Shown here one piece after another: positions 55,171-63,745 of a stretch of 64,000 bases of DNA (within the stretch, counting starts at the first letter, position 1; every line of letters begins with the position of its first letter). The translations under genes and the position numbers were made by a program. Source of the stretch: an uncultured Oscillospiraceae bacterium (GTDB lineage Bacteria > Bacillota > Clostridia > Oscillospirales > Ruminococcaceae); NCBI GenBank assembly GCA_910579175.1, contig CAJTTB010000004.1, positions 12,981 to 76,980 of the forward strand, given 5' to 3'. The notes beneath the pieces are model-generated. The model ran no database searches and was not told where the DNA came from. It was given only the letters and a program-made list of their open reading frames with translations.

Positions 55171-55818
55171 ATGATAAAAATTGCTCCCTCCATTTTGGCA
55201 GCGGACTTTTCTAATTTAAAATCAGAAATTCAAAAGATAGAAAAGTCTGCTTGTATGCTGCATATTGATGTAATGGATGGGCATTTTGTGCCCAATATTA
55301 GTATCGGAGTTCCGATTATAAATTCTATTCGCCCCCATTCAAATTTAATCTTTGATACACATTTGATGATTTCTCATCCGCAGGATTATATAAAGGTGTT
55401 TGCAAAAGCAGGTTGTGATTTGATTTCCTTTCATGTGGAATCTGATTGTGATGTTGCAAAAACAATTGATTTGATTCATGCTGTTGGTTTGAAAGCTGCG
55501 CTTGCTCTAAAACCGGCAACACCTGCAAAGGAAGTTTTTCCCTATTTACCAAATTTAGATATGGTATTGGTGATGACAGTAGAACCAGGTTTTGGGGGAC
55601 AAGCATTTATGGAAGATATGTTACCTAAAATTACAGAGATTCGCGAATATGCCAATGAGATAAAGCCAGATTTGGATATTCAGGTAGATGGTGGAATCAA
55701 TTTGGACACTGCTAAAAAGGTATTATTGGCAGGAGCGAATGTGTTGGTTGCAGGATCTTTTGTATTTCAGAGTAAAGATCCAGCCAGAGAAGTACAACAG
55801 TTGTCTAATCTATACTAA
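55171..55818 (+). CDS. rpe: Ribulose-phosphate 3-epimerase
   Basis: This 215-residue TIM-barrel epimerase interconverts ribulose 5-phosphate and xylulose 5-phosphate. KIAPSILAADFSNL at the start, HIDVMDGHFVPNIS (metal His/Asp, about residues 33-46), DTHLMI and MTVEPGFGGQAF are the standard motifs. It would connect xylulose 5-phosphate from AraD to the pentose phosphate pathway. Its last 9 bp overlap the end of the convergent MecA-like gene. Confidence 0.96.
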   Translation: MIKIAPSILAADFSNLKSEIQKIEKSACMLHIDVMDGHFVPNISIGVPIINSIRPHSNLIFDTHLMISHPQDYIKVFAKAGCDLISFHVESDCDVAKTIDLIHAVGLKAALALKPATPAKEVFPYLPNLDMVLVMTVEPGFGGQAFMEDMLPKITEIREYANEIKPDLDIQVDGGINLDTAKKVLLAGANVLVAGSFVFQSKDPAREVQQLSNLY

Positions 55819-56409
55819 ATATTCAAGCATTGTTTCGATGGCATTTTCACAGATAAGCGCTTTTCCGTGTTCTTGAATGGTAGCCGCAAGAATGGCACCT
55901 GTTCCAAGATACTCCCCATATTCTTTTAAAATCGACAGCAATTTTTGTTCTTTATCACAATAGGTATAGAGGAAAAGATGATAGTGAGAATCCATTAAAA
56001 CAAGTGAAGATTTGACAATCAAATCAGGATGTAATGATTTTAGCCTTTGACAGAGCTGTACCACATCATTGATATGTTCAAATGCAAAGATAAAAGGGCT
56101 ATCAAGAGGTTTTGCGTCAGATGATGTCTGGCTTTGTTGTGTTTGGATTAAATTGATGTATAAAATACAACCGCCATCTGTACAGGGAAATGCTTCAATA
56201 TACAATTTATTGGACTGCATATCAATGTTGGTTTTTGCCTGTGCAATGCGAACGATTTTTAAAATGGTCTTTTTGGTATTGATATCATGATAATCCATTT
56301 CATCATAAATTAAATTATAATTGCACATATCCTGATAGGTAAGTATGATTTTAACGGTTTGATGGTCAATTTTTTCAATTTTCGTAAGATTCACCTCTAA
56401 TTCAAACAT
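55810..56409 (-). CDS. mecA: MecA-like ClpC adaptor protein
   Basis: This protein of about 199 residues resembles MecA/YpbH, which delivers substrates to ClpCP. The N-terminal part (TKIEKIDHQTVKIILTYQDM) and the C-terminal part (FAFEHINDVVQLCQRLK, then a final helix-strand set) match the two MecA domains around a poorly conserved linker. The start is unclear: ATG 56409 has no ribosome site, and GAGGTG lies shortly inside the frame. An ATG at 56436 is also possible. It is divergent from the Rnf-like genes. Confidence 0.75.
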   Translation of the reverse strand: MFELEVNLTKIEKIDHQTVKIILTYQDMCNYNLIYDEMDYHDINTKKTILKIVRIAQAKTNIDMQSNKLYIEAFPCTDGGCILYINLIQTQQSQTSSDAKPLDSPFIFAFEHINDVVQLCQRLKSLHPDLIVKSSLVLMDSHYHLFLYTYCDKEQKLLSILKEYGEYLGTGAILAATIQEHGKALICENAIETMLEYLV

Positions 56410-56517
56410 AAGAATATTATTATTATTTATACGCATATTTTTAGATTTCAGAACATGAGTAAAAAGGTCTTTTCCAGAATGATGGTAATTTTGGAAATGG
56501 TAGAAAAGGAAAAGAAC

Positions 56518-57486
56518 ATGAGTAATAAAACAAAACATCTTTATCTTATCATCTCTATGTTGGCGATATTGATTGTTCCTGTGTATCTATATGGAATACG
56601 TCCTATCATTGTGATGGCAATTGGGATTGGAACAGCAATCATCATGGATATGATTTGTCGTATTTTCTTTAAAACAGCAAGGAAAAAATTTGATTTATCC
56701 TCTATTGTCTGTGCAATGGCAATGGCATTGATGTTGCCAGCTTGTGTGGATTACTATGTCATTGTAGTGGCAGTGGTAACTGGGTTGTTGATCGCAAAGT
56801 ATCCCTTTGGGGGAACAGACCACATGATATTTCATCCAGCTGCATTGGGTTTGGCGACTGTTGCGATCAGTTTTCCAGAACAGGTATTTTCATTTCCAGC
56901 GCCTCAAACAAAACTTGGTTTAGCTGCTAGTTTGAATGAACAGGCACAGATTATTTATTCAAGCAGCCCCGCTAGTATTTTAAATGTTGGGGGCACGCCA
57001 AAAATCAGTTACTTCGATCTATTGTTGGGCAACTTTGCAGGAGCGACTGGAGCTACTTGTATTTTGGTATTGGTGCTGATATTATTGTTTTTAATGGTAC
57101 GCAAGGTAGTTACCTATCAGTTGGTGTTTAGCTGTTTGGCGACAGTGGTAATTTATGCGACTTTGTTTCCAAGGGTGGCAACAGGAACATTAAATTCTAT
57201 TGTATTTGAATTGACTTCTGGCATTTTGTTGTTTGGTGTGACTTTTTTATTGTCTGAACCAGCTACCGTTCCGCAAACAGGTTTTGGACAGGTATTCTAT
57301 GGCTTTGTATTGGCGATTTGTGTAATGTTATTTCGGACAGTTGGTTCTTTGGATGTTGAATTTGTATTTGTATTGTTGTTTACCAATGCACTGTCTAAAG
57401 AATTTGATAAGTTGGGACACTTTTTGGTTCGACGGATAAAAGGGGAAGCCTCCAATCAAATGAAAGCAGGTGATTCCAATATTTAA
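56518..57486 (+). CDS. rnfD: RnfD/NqrB-like membrane protein
   Basis: This 322-residue polytopic protein matches RnfD: KYPFGGTDHMIFHPAA (residues 94-109) parallels the family K-x-x-FGG-x-x-x-NIFNPA signature. The usual flavinylation motif SGAT is replaced by YSSSPAS (147-153), which puts a serine where FMN is normally bound through threonine. It heads a D-E-A gene set; no rnfC, rnfG or rnfB is in the window. ATG 56518 follows AAGGA. Confidence 0.85.
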   Translation: MSNKTKHLYLIISMLAILIVPVYLYGIRPIIVMAIGIGTAIIMDMICRIFFKTARKKFDLSSIVCAMAMALMLPACVDYYVIVVAVVTGLLIAKYPFGGTDHMIFHPAALGLATVAISFPEQVFSFPAPQTKLGLAASLNEQAQIIYSSSPASILNVGGTPKISYFDLLLGNFAGATGATCILVLVLILLFLMVRKVVTYQLVFSCLATVVIYATLFPRVATGTLNSIVFELTSGILLFGVTFLLSEPATVPQTGFGQVFYGFVLAICVMLFRTVGSLDVEFVFVLLFTNALSKEFDKLGHFLVRRIKGEASNQMKAGDSNI

Positions 57487-58147
57487 GCAGTTTTACCACC
57501 GCCATCAAGTGGCATTTGAACGACTGGAAGGATTTTTAACACAAAATACAGTATTAGAAAGAGGATTGGTTATCGCTCCAGTCATCGTCGCGGCAAACAC
57601 ACTAAACAATGCACTGGCATTGGGAATTAGTTTTACGGTAATTACACTTTTGACACTTTTGATTGCTTCGTTTGTACCCAAACATCTGTCTTATACCATC
57701 AGAGTTATTTTATATGTCATAACCGCTTGTATTATTTTTATTCCAACGGCAAAGGTTATGAATCATTTGTTTACAGAGTCCATTTTTAAAGTGGGAATTT
57801 TTCTACCGCTTTTGGTGACAAATTCACTGATTGTAACAAAAAGTGAAACGAGATTTTTAAGAAAACCGCGTTTGATGATGTTACTAGATGTTTTTTGTCA
57901 TGTCATTGGCTTTTTTATGGTGATTGTTTTGGTGGGAGTGATTCGCGAAATTTTGGGAAACGGCACCTTAATGGGAAATGCAATCAATATGCCAATTCAT
58001 TTTGCAGTATTAATGCTTCCATTTGGTGGATTTATCACAGTTGGATTTTTATCAGCGTTACTACAGCGCATTCATTTATATTTACAACAGCCGGTAAAAC
58101 AAAAAAAACGTCACTGGGCAACAGAGATAAAAGAAGGTGAGAAATAA
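57470..58147 (+). CDS. rnfE: RnfE-like membrane protein lacking the cluster cysteines
   Basis: This 225-residue membrane protein has six helices and RnfE landmarks (QNTVLERGL, VGIFLPLLVTN, GVIREILGNGTL). The two cysteines that RnfE normally gives to the intramembrane [2Fe-2S] cluster are absent: GLCPTLA of the family reads VIAPVIV (Ala36), and VNC reads TNS (Ser119). GTG 57470 overlaps rnfD by 17 bp and touches an AGCAGG site, so the exact start is uncertain. Rnf membership is clear, but standard electron transfer is doubtful. Confidence 0.85.
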   Translation: MIPIFKQFYHRHQVAFERLEGFLTQNTVLERGLVIAPVIVAANTLNNALALGISFTVITLLTLLIASFVPKHLSYTIRVILYVITACIIFIPTAKVMNHLFTESIFKVGIFLPLLVTNSLIVTKSETRFLRKPRLMMLLDVFCHVIGFFMVIVLVGVIREILGNGTLMGNAINMPIHFAVLMLPFGGFITVGFLSALLQRIHLYLQQPVKQKKRHWATEIKEGEK

Positions 58148-58150
58148 TTT

Positions 58151-58756
58151 ATGGATTTGTTATTAGGGTTTGCCAGTGATATGTTTTTCTATGGCATTGT
58201 TGCAATTTTTTTAGAAAATACCGTGTTGTCTAGAGCATTGGGAGCCAGTACAACACTTTGGATGATACGAAAAAAATACAATATTTTTTTATTTGGTCTG
58301 ATTATGACCGTGATTACAACGATTTCTGCCATAATCGCTTATTTTATTACACCTTGGTTAGAGAACGAAAAAAATGCTTATTATTTAAAACCACTCATCT
58401 ATGTTTGTGTAATTGCTGTTGTTTATGTTATAATGATATTGGTGACAAATCATTCCAATATCAAACATAAAGATACGATTTTAATTTTTATTCATAGATG
58501 TTCGTTTAATTGTGCTGTTTTGGGTGCATTATTATTAAGTGCACAGGCAAAACTAAGTTTAGGCGGATATATTGGGTTTGGTATTGGAACAGGAATTGGT
58601 TTTACATTTGCCACTTTTTTAATAGAAGTCGCTTATGAAAGACTGAATAGTCCTAAAATACCCAAAGCGTTTCGCGGCTTTCCGATCACATTGTTTTATA
58701 TTGGGATTTTATCCTTAGCAGTTTATGGTATGATTGGGCATGAATTGCCGTTTTAA
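58151..58756 (+). CDS. rnfA: RnfA-like membrane protein with one cluster cysteine left
   Basis: This 201-residue six-helix protein aligns with RnfA: LENTVLSRALG (residues 21-31) and FNCAVLGALLLSAQ (119-132). The first cluster cysteine (LGICPFLG in the family) is replaced (LGASTTLW, Ser33), while the second is kept at Cys121. It begins 3 bp after the rnfE stop. Together with RnfE only one of the four expected cluster ligands remains. Confidence 0.85.
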   Translation: MDLLLGFASDMFFYGIVAIFLENTVLSRALGASTTLWMIRKKYNIFLFGLIMTVITTISAIIAYFITPWLENEKNAYYLKPLIYVCVIAVVYVIMILVTNHSNIKHKDTILIFIHRCSFNCAVLGALLLSAQAKLSLGGYIGFGIGTGIGFTFATFLIEVAYERLNSPKIPKAFRGFPITLFYIGILSLAVYGMIGHELPF

Positions 58757-58899
58757 AGCATTTTGATTTGTGAAATAAATGAAGTTGATTTGTCTGAATT
58801 GGTATAATGTCAAGGATAATATGTGCCACAATTTTGAAAGTGATAAATCAATAATGAATATGAATACAGCAGTTTTTCTGCAGATTGGAGTTCCCAAAT

Positions 58900-60075
58900 A
58901 TGGCAAAATATCAGAAAGTAAAACGGAACAAAAATATATATAGTTCAAGACGTAGGTGTCCAACTTGGTTGAGAATCCTATTATTTTTGGTAATTATGGT
59001 AGCAGTTGGTTTTTTTGGAGGAAAATTATTATTGGATGCTTGGAATGATGCAAAAAGAAATTATCAATCCTCCACGTTAGAGTCTTCTTCATCCAATGGT
59101 TCTCAGGAAATTTCTAGCAGTTCACAAGAAAGTGTTGATTCTGAACCCGAAAGTTCTCAGGCTCCAGAAACAAATAATCGGGTCAACGGTGTCATGATGC
59201 CACAGGATATTTTACTTGATTCCACTAGACAACCAGCTTATTTTCAACAGTTAAAACAACAAGGACAGACTGCGGTAATTGTCAATTTAAAAGATGATCA
59301 TGGAACCATCTATTATCAATCAGAAAATTTGATGGCAAATACCTATGATGCTATCGTGGAAAATGCAGTGGATTTATCCGTGCTTTGTCAAGATATCATC
59401 GATGCAGGATTGACACCAATTGCGCGGATTCACACCCTAAAAGATGCCGTTGTATCAAGAGTAGCAGAAGATACCACCTATCTCTATTATGGTCAGTCTG
59501 GGACAGCTTGGTTAGACAATGCAAAAAATGCTGGAGGAAAAACGTGGCTCAATCCCTATAAACAAAATACAAAAAGCTATATCGCACATTTGACGGCTGA
59601 GATTACTTCTGCAGGTTTTAAAAGAGTTATTTTAGCCTCTTTAGAATATCCGGGCAAAGACAGTGCTGTGATGGGAATTGCAAATGAGTCTTTAAGCAGA
59701 TTAGAAGCTTTAGCAACACTGTATACACAGGTAAAAAGCGAGGCGGAAAGAAATCAGGCAACCGTCGCAATAGAAATGTCAGCAGAAGTGTTTTTTGGAG
59801 TCAATGACGTCAATTATAATGGTAATCCTGCATTGATTGGAGCAGATGAATTGGCAGTGATATTTGATGCAAATATACTAAAGCAAAATGAAACCATACC
59901 AGTATTGCAAAATAATTTGACAGGAGACTTTGCAGGAGCAATCCGTGTCATGAAACAGGACTTAGAAGTGGATGGAACAAAGGTAATACCAGTATTTTTA
60001 TCCACTCAAGCAGAACAGTATAATTCATATTTGCAGCAAGCAAGCGGCGATTTGGATTATTATGTTATAGATTAA
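58900..60075 (+). CDS. Membrane-anchored putative glycoside hydrolase (DUF4015-like)
   Basis: This 391-residue protein has a basic N-terminus, one hydrophobic helix (about residues 19-42), and a Ser-rich linker (about 55-90) on the outer side. The extracellular TIM-barrel-like domain resembles DUF4015 (VIVNLKDDHGTIYYQS, LTPIARIHTLKD, LEYPG). DUF4015 proteins are predicted sugar hydrolases; no reaction is proven. An extended -10 (TTGGTATAAT near 58800) precedes it. The start at ATG 58900 follows TTGGAG. Confidence 0.75.
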   Translation: MAKYQKVKRNKNIYSSRRRCPTWLRILLFLVIMVAVGFFGGKLLLDAWNDAKRNYQSSTLESSSSNGSQEISSSSQESVDSEPESSQAPETNNRVNGVMMPQDILLDSTRQPAYFQQLKQQGQTAVIVNLKDDHGTIYYQSENLMANTYDAIVENAVDLSVLCQDIIDAGLTPIARIHTLKDAVVSRVAEDTTYLYYGQSGTAWLDNAKNAGGKTWLNPYKQNTKSYIAHLTAEITSAGFKRVILASLEYPGKDSAVMGIANESLSRLEALATLYTQVKSEAERNQATVAIEMSAEVFFGVNDVNYNGNPALIGADELAVIFDANILKQNETIPVLQNNLTGDFAGAIRVMKQDLEVDGTKVIPVFLSTQAEQYNSYLQQASGDLDYYVID

Positions 60076-60106
60076 CTGCTGTAACAGCATATTTGGAGGG
60101 ACAATT

Positions 60107-61822
60107 ATGTCAGAAATGAAACTTTACAAACAGTGGCAAGCAGTCCAATTAGAGGATGCGGATTTAATTGAAGAATTGGCTGCAATCAATGGCGATGTGG
60201 AGAGCATCAAAGACCGTTTTTACAAGGATTTGGAATTCGGTACAGCTGGACTAAGGGGTGTGATTGGCGCTGGTACCAATCGAATGAATATTTATACAGT
60301 CCGCAGAGCAACACAGGGATTTGCAGATTATATCAATGAAAAATATCAAGATCCAAAAGTTGCAATCAGCTATGACAGCCGCATTAAATCCGATTTGTTT
60401 TCTAAGGAAGCTGCAAGAGTATTGGCTGCCAATCACATCAAAGTATTTTTATATCCTGAATTAATGCCTGTTCCTTGTTTGTCTTTTGCAGTGCGTGAAC
60501 TGCATTGTCAAGCAGGTATTATGGTAACTGCGAGCCATAATCCAGCAAAATACAATGGCTATAAGGTGTATGGAGATGATGGTTGTCAAATTACCACCGA
60601 AGGTGCAGACAAAATTTTGGAAAATATCAAGAAAACAGATATTTTTGAAGGTGTAAAGCTGGCAGACTTTGAACAGATGATGAAAGATGGAACCATTGAA
60701 TATATTTCACAACAAGTAGTTGACAGCTTTTTAGATCATGTACAGCTTCAGTCTATCAACAAAGAAGCAGTGAAAAAAGCTGGCTTAAAGGTAGTTTATA
60801 CCCCACTTAATGGTGCTGGAAATAAGCCTGTTCGTGCGATTTTAAAGCGCATTGGCATTGAAGATGTGGTATTGGTAAAAGAACAAGAGCATCCTGACGG
60901 TGTATTCCCAACCTGTCCATTCCCAAATCCAGAAATTAAAGAGGCAATGGATTTAGGTTTGAAATTGTGTGCAACAGAAAAACCAGATTTATTGTTGGCA
61001 ACCGACCCAGACTGTGACCGTGTGGGAATTGCTGTTCCAGATGAAAATGGAAATTATGTGCTGATTACTGGAAATGAAGTCGGTGCTATGTTATTGGAAT
61101 ATATCTGTTCTCAAAGAATTGCACTTGGTTTGATGCCAGAAAATCCAGTGGCAGTTACTACCATTGTTTCTACTGGATTGGCTCAAAAAATTGCTCAAAA
61201 GTATCATGTTGATTTGAGACTTGTATTGACTGGATTTAAATATATTGGCGAACAAATCTACTTACTGGAACAAGACGGTCATCCAGAACGCTTTATTTTT
61301 GGTTTTGAAGAAAGTTATGGTTATTTGGCTGGAACACATGCAAGAGATAAGGATGCAGTAGTGGCTTCTATGTTAATTTGTGAGATGGCAGCTTATTTGA
61401 AATCCAAAAATATCACTGTATTGGAATTTTTAAACAACATTTATGAAGAATATGGAGTTTATCAACATAGCCAACAGAGCTTTACTTGTGAAGGTGCAGC
61501 TGGTATGGAACAAATGGCAGAAATCATGAAGAATTTACAGGAAAATACCCCAACAGAGATTGCTGGTCTAAAGGTAGAACAGGTAGATAACTATATTACA
61601 GGTGAATCCAACAATATCTTTACCGGTAAAAAACCAATTGATTTGCCAAAATCTGCAGTGTTGGTATTTCATTTAGAACAGGGTGCAAGTATTGCCATTC
61701 GCCCATCTGGTACAGAACCTAAAATCAAAGCATATTATACAACGATTTGCAAGACTAGAGAAGAAGCAAAAGCATTAGAAAGTAACATTGCACAGAGCTT
61801 TAAAACCGTATTGGGATTTTAA
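60107..61822 (+). CDS. pgcA: Phosphoglucomutase/phosphomannomutase
   Basis: This 571-residue alpha-D-phosphohexomutase swaps phosphate between C1 and C6 of glucose. It has the catalytic serine loop TASHNPAKYNGYKVYG (about residue 145), the metal loop ATDPDCDRVGIAV (about 304), the sugar loop FEESYGY and the phosphate-binding loop RPSGTEPKIKAYY (about 536). The length fits the long PgcA/GlmM-distinct group. The start follows GGAGGG. Confidence 0.95.
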   Translation: MSEMKLYKQWQAVQLEDADLIEELAAINGDVESIKDRFYKDLEFGTAGLRGVIGAGTNRMNIYTVRRATQGFADYINEKYQDPKVAISYDSRIKSDLFSKEAARVLAANHIKVFLYPELMPVPCLSFAVRELHCQAGIMVTASHNPAKYNGYKVYGDDGCQITTEGADKILENIKKTDIFEGVKLADFEQMMKDGTIEYISQQVVDSFLDHVQLQSINKEAVKKAGLKVVYTPLNGAGNKPVRAILKRIGIEDVVLVKEQEHPDGVFPTCPFPNPEIKEAMDLGLKLCATEKPDLLLATDPDCDRVGIAVPDENGNYVLITGNEVGAMLLEYICSQRIALGLMPENPVAVTTIVSTGLAQKIAQKYHVDLRLVLTGFKYIGEQIYLLEQDGHPERFIFGFEESYGYLAGTHARDKDAVVASMLICEMAAYLKSKNITVLEFLNNIYEEYGVYQHSQQSFTCEGAAGMEQMAEIMKNLQENTPTEIAGLKVEQVDNYITGESNNIFTGKKPIDLPKSAVLVFHLEQGASIAIRPSGTEPKIKAYYTTICKTREEAKALESNIAQSFKTVLGF

Positions 61823-61919
61823 TCAAATGTGATAGAAAATTCACTGTTTTTGATTGTGCAAAGGTATTATGGGTTTGTGACTATCTTATCTATATAATCA
61901 ATTTGTATTTTTACAGATT

Positions 61920-61949
61920 AAGACTGTTGCTTTTGCAGCAGTCTTTTTT
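61920..61949 (+). terminator. Intrinsic terminator after phosphoglucomutase
   Basis: GACTGTTGC and GCAGCAGTC pair around TTTT, with TTTTTT following. Confidence 0.88.
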
Positions 61950-61993
61950 GTATCTTAATGGATCAAATCAGAAATAAAGGGAAGTGAACATCG

Positions 61994-63289
61994 ATGAGGA
62001 TGATAGATTTAATTGTAAAAAAACGAGATGCACAGACACTGACAACAGAAGAGCTTGCATTTATTGTAAATGGATATACAGATGGAAGTATTCCAGATTA
62101 TCAGATGGCAGCGTGGTTGATGGCGGGATATTTAAATGGGTTTTCTGCAAAAGAGACTGCAAATCTTACCTTGCTGATGGCACAATCTGGAAATCAGATG
62201 AACTTGTCTAAAATTAATGGAATAAAAGTGGATAAACATTCAACAGGAGGTGTGGGAGATAAGACCACATTGATTGTTGGACCCATTGCAGCAGCTTGTG
62301 GTGTGCCAATAGCAAAAATGTCTGGTAGAGGTTTGGGGCATACAGGAGGCACAGCGGATAAGCTAGAATCCATTCCCGGTTATCAGATTGTAATGGGTAT
62401 GCAGGATTTTTTAAAACAGATACAGCAAATCGGGATTGCCCTAGTCAGTCAAACAGACAATCTGGCTCCAGCGGATAAGAAGATTTATGCATTGCGAGAT
62501 GTGATAGGTACAGTGGAAAGCATTCCACTGATTGCTGCAAGCATTATGAGTAAAAAAATTGCTGCTGGGGCAGATGCAATTTTGTTAGATGTTAAGGTGG
62601 GAAATGGCGCTTTTATGCAGACCTTACAACAGGCGCAAGAATTGGCAAATACGATGGTGCAAATCGGGGAGAAAGTGGGCAGAAAGACGATGGCATTGTT
62701 GACCAATATGGATATTCCCTTGGGCAATGCCATTGGAAATCAATTGGAAGTGATAGAGTCCATTGAGATTTTAAAGGGCAGAGGCAATAAGAACTTGATG
62801 GAAATTTGTCTTGTACTTGCCTCTTATATGTTGTATTTGGCGGATAAAGGTTCTCTTGAAATCTGTAAAAAATTGGCACAGCAAGCGATTGAAGATGGAT
62901 CTGCCTTTGAAAAATTAAGACAAGTTGTAATTGCACAAGGTGGAGATGTATCTTATATCGATGATCCTAAAAAATTTCAACAGGCGCCGATTATCGTTCC
63001 ATATACCGCAAAAAAAGAAGGATATATTAGCAAAATTGACACCAAAAAGTGTGGAATTGCCTGTTGTATTTTGGGTGCTGGACGGGAGAGAAAAGAGGAT
63101 ATCATTGATGAAAAAGCTGGTATGGTGTTACAAAAGAATTATGGTGATTATGTAAAACAGGGGGAAACCATTGCGGTATTGCATACTTCAAAACAACAAA
63201 CCCTCAATCCTGCCATTGATTTATTAGATGACGCTTTTTTGTTTTCCGAATGCCCTCCTGAAAAACAGATTTTGATTTATCGGTCATAA
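61994..63289 (+). CDS. pdp: Pyrimidine-nucleoside phosphorylase
   Basis: This 431-residue enzyme splits uridine or thymidine with phosphate. It shows KVDKHSTGGVGDKTTLI (about residues 78-94), KMSGRGLGHTGGTADKLESI (about 111-130) with the family signature, and DVKVGNGAFM. The C-terminal domain (AGMVLQKNYGDYVKQGE) is typical. It supplies ribose 1-phosphate or deoxyribose 1-phosphate, which a phosphopentomutase could use. Confidence 0.95.
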   Translation: MRMIDLIVKKRDAQTLTTEELAFIVNGYTDGSIPDYQMAAWLMAGYLNGFSAKETANLTLLMAQSGNQMNLSKINGIKVDKHSTGGVGDKTTLIVGPIAAACGVPIAKMSGRGLGHTGGTADKLESIPGYQIVMGMQDFLKQIQQIGIALVSQTDNLAPADKKIYALRDVIGTVESIPLIAASIMSKKIAAGADAILLDVKVGNGAFMQTLQQAQELANTMVQIGEKVGRKTMALLTNMDIPLGNAIGNQLEVIESIEILKGRGNKNLMEICLVLASYMLYLADKGSLEICKKLAQQAIEDGSAFEKLRQVVIAQGGDVSYIDDPKKFQQAPIIVPYTAKKEGYISKIDTKKCGIACCILGAGRERKEDIIDEKAGMVLQKNYGDYVKQGETIAVLHTSKQQTLNPAIDLLDDAFLFSECPPEKQILIYRS

Positions 63290-63328
63290 AAAAAGAGCTG
63301 CTGCTATCTTGCAGCTGCTCTTTTTTTT
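63289..63328 (+). terminator. Intrinsic terminator after pdp
   Basis: AAAGAGCTGCTGC and GCAGCTGCTCTTT pair with one mismatch around a 6-nt loop, followed by TTTTTTTT. Confidence 0.9.
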
Positions 63329-63393
63329 AAGAACTGTATTTTGGAGAAAGTAGAAATGAGATAGTTGGGAATGACAATCATAAATCAGATTGA

Positions 63394-63543
63394 TTAACGA
63401 AAATGATTGTAAGTTTCTGATTGAGAATTGTGTTGATTGTCTTTTTTACAATTATCACAATTTTCAACCTTTAAATTTGAAGATTGATTGGACAAATTAG
63501 ATTGTTGTTTAGATGATGCTTGCTTTTTTTTGGATTTTGACAT
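63394..63543 (-). CDS. Small 49-residue Lys/Ser/Asn-rich protein with a CxxC motif
   Basis: This short gene starts at ATG 63543 with AAGGAG 9 bp upstream, a strong ribosome site. The product starts MSKSKKKQASSKQQ, is very polar (many Ser, Asn, Gln, Lys), and has one CDNC pair at residues 29-32. I recognise no family. The polar, low-complexity make-up recalls small spore or DNA-associated proteins, but that is only a guess. An inverted repeat TCAAGA-TTTATTT-TCTTGA (63562-63580) lies just upstream and may be an operator. Confidence 0.6.
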   Translation of the reverse strand: MSKSKKKQASSKQQSNLSNQSSNLKVENCDNCKKDNQHNSQSETYNHFR

Positions 63544-63674
63544 GATATTTCACTCCTTATTGGTCAAGATTTATTTTCTTGACACTATTATTATAACTCA
63601 TAGAACGGAGATCTATGCAAATAGATTTCTGGTATTTTTTGGAAAAAAACAAGAAAGTTTCAAGGTCAAAGGGA

Positions 63675-63703
63675 TAGACTATCTAAATTTTGTATGATAT
63701 AAT
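63675..63703 (+). promoter_or_regulatory. Extended -10 promoter pointing into the repeat array
   Basis: TAGACT (63675-63680), 17 bp and TATAAT (63698-63703) preceded by TGA (TG-N extended -10) predict a start near 63710, about 35 bp before the first repeat unit. No coding gene follows within the window, so the array would be transcribed. Confidence 0.5.
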
Positions 63704-63745
63704 AGAAACGCTCGGAAAAATTGAATTCCATAAGTAGGCGATTTA

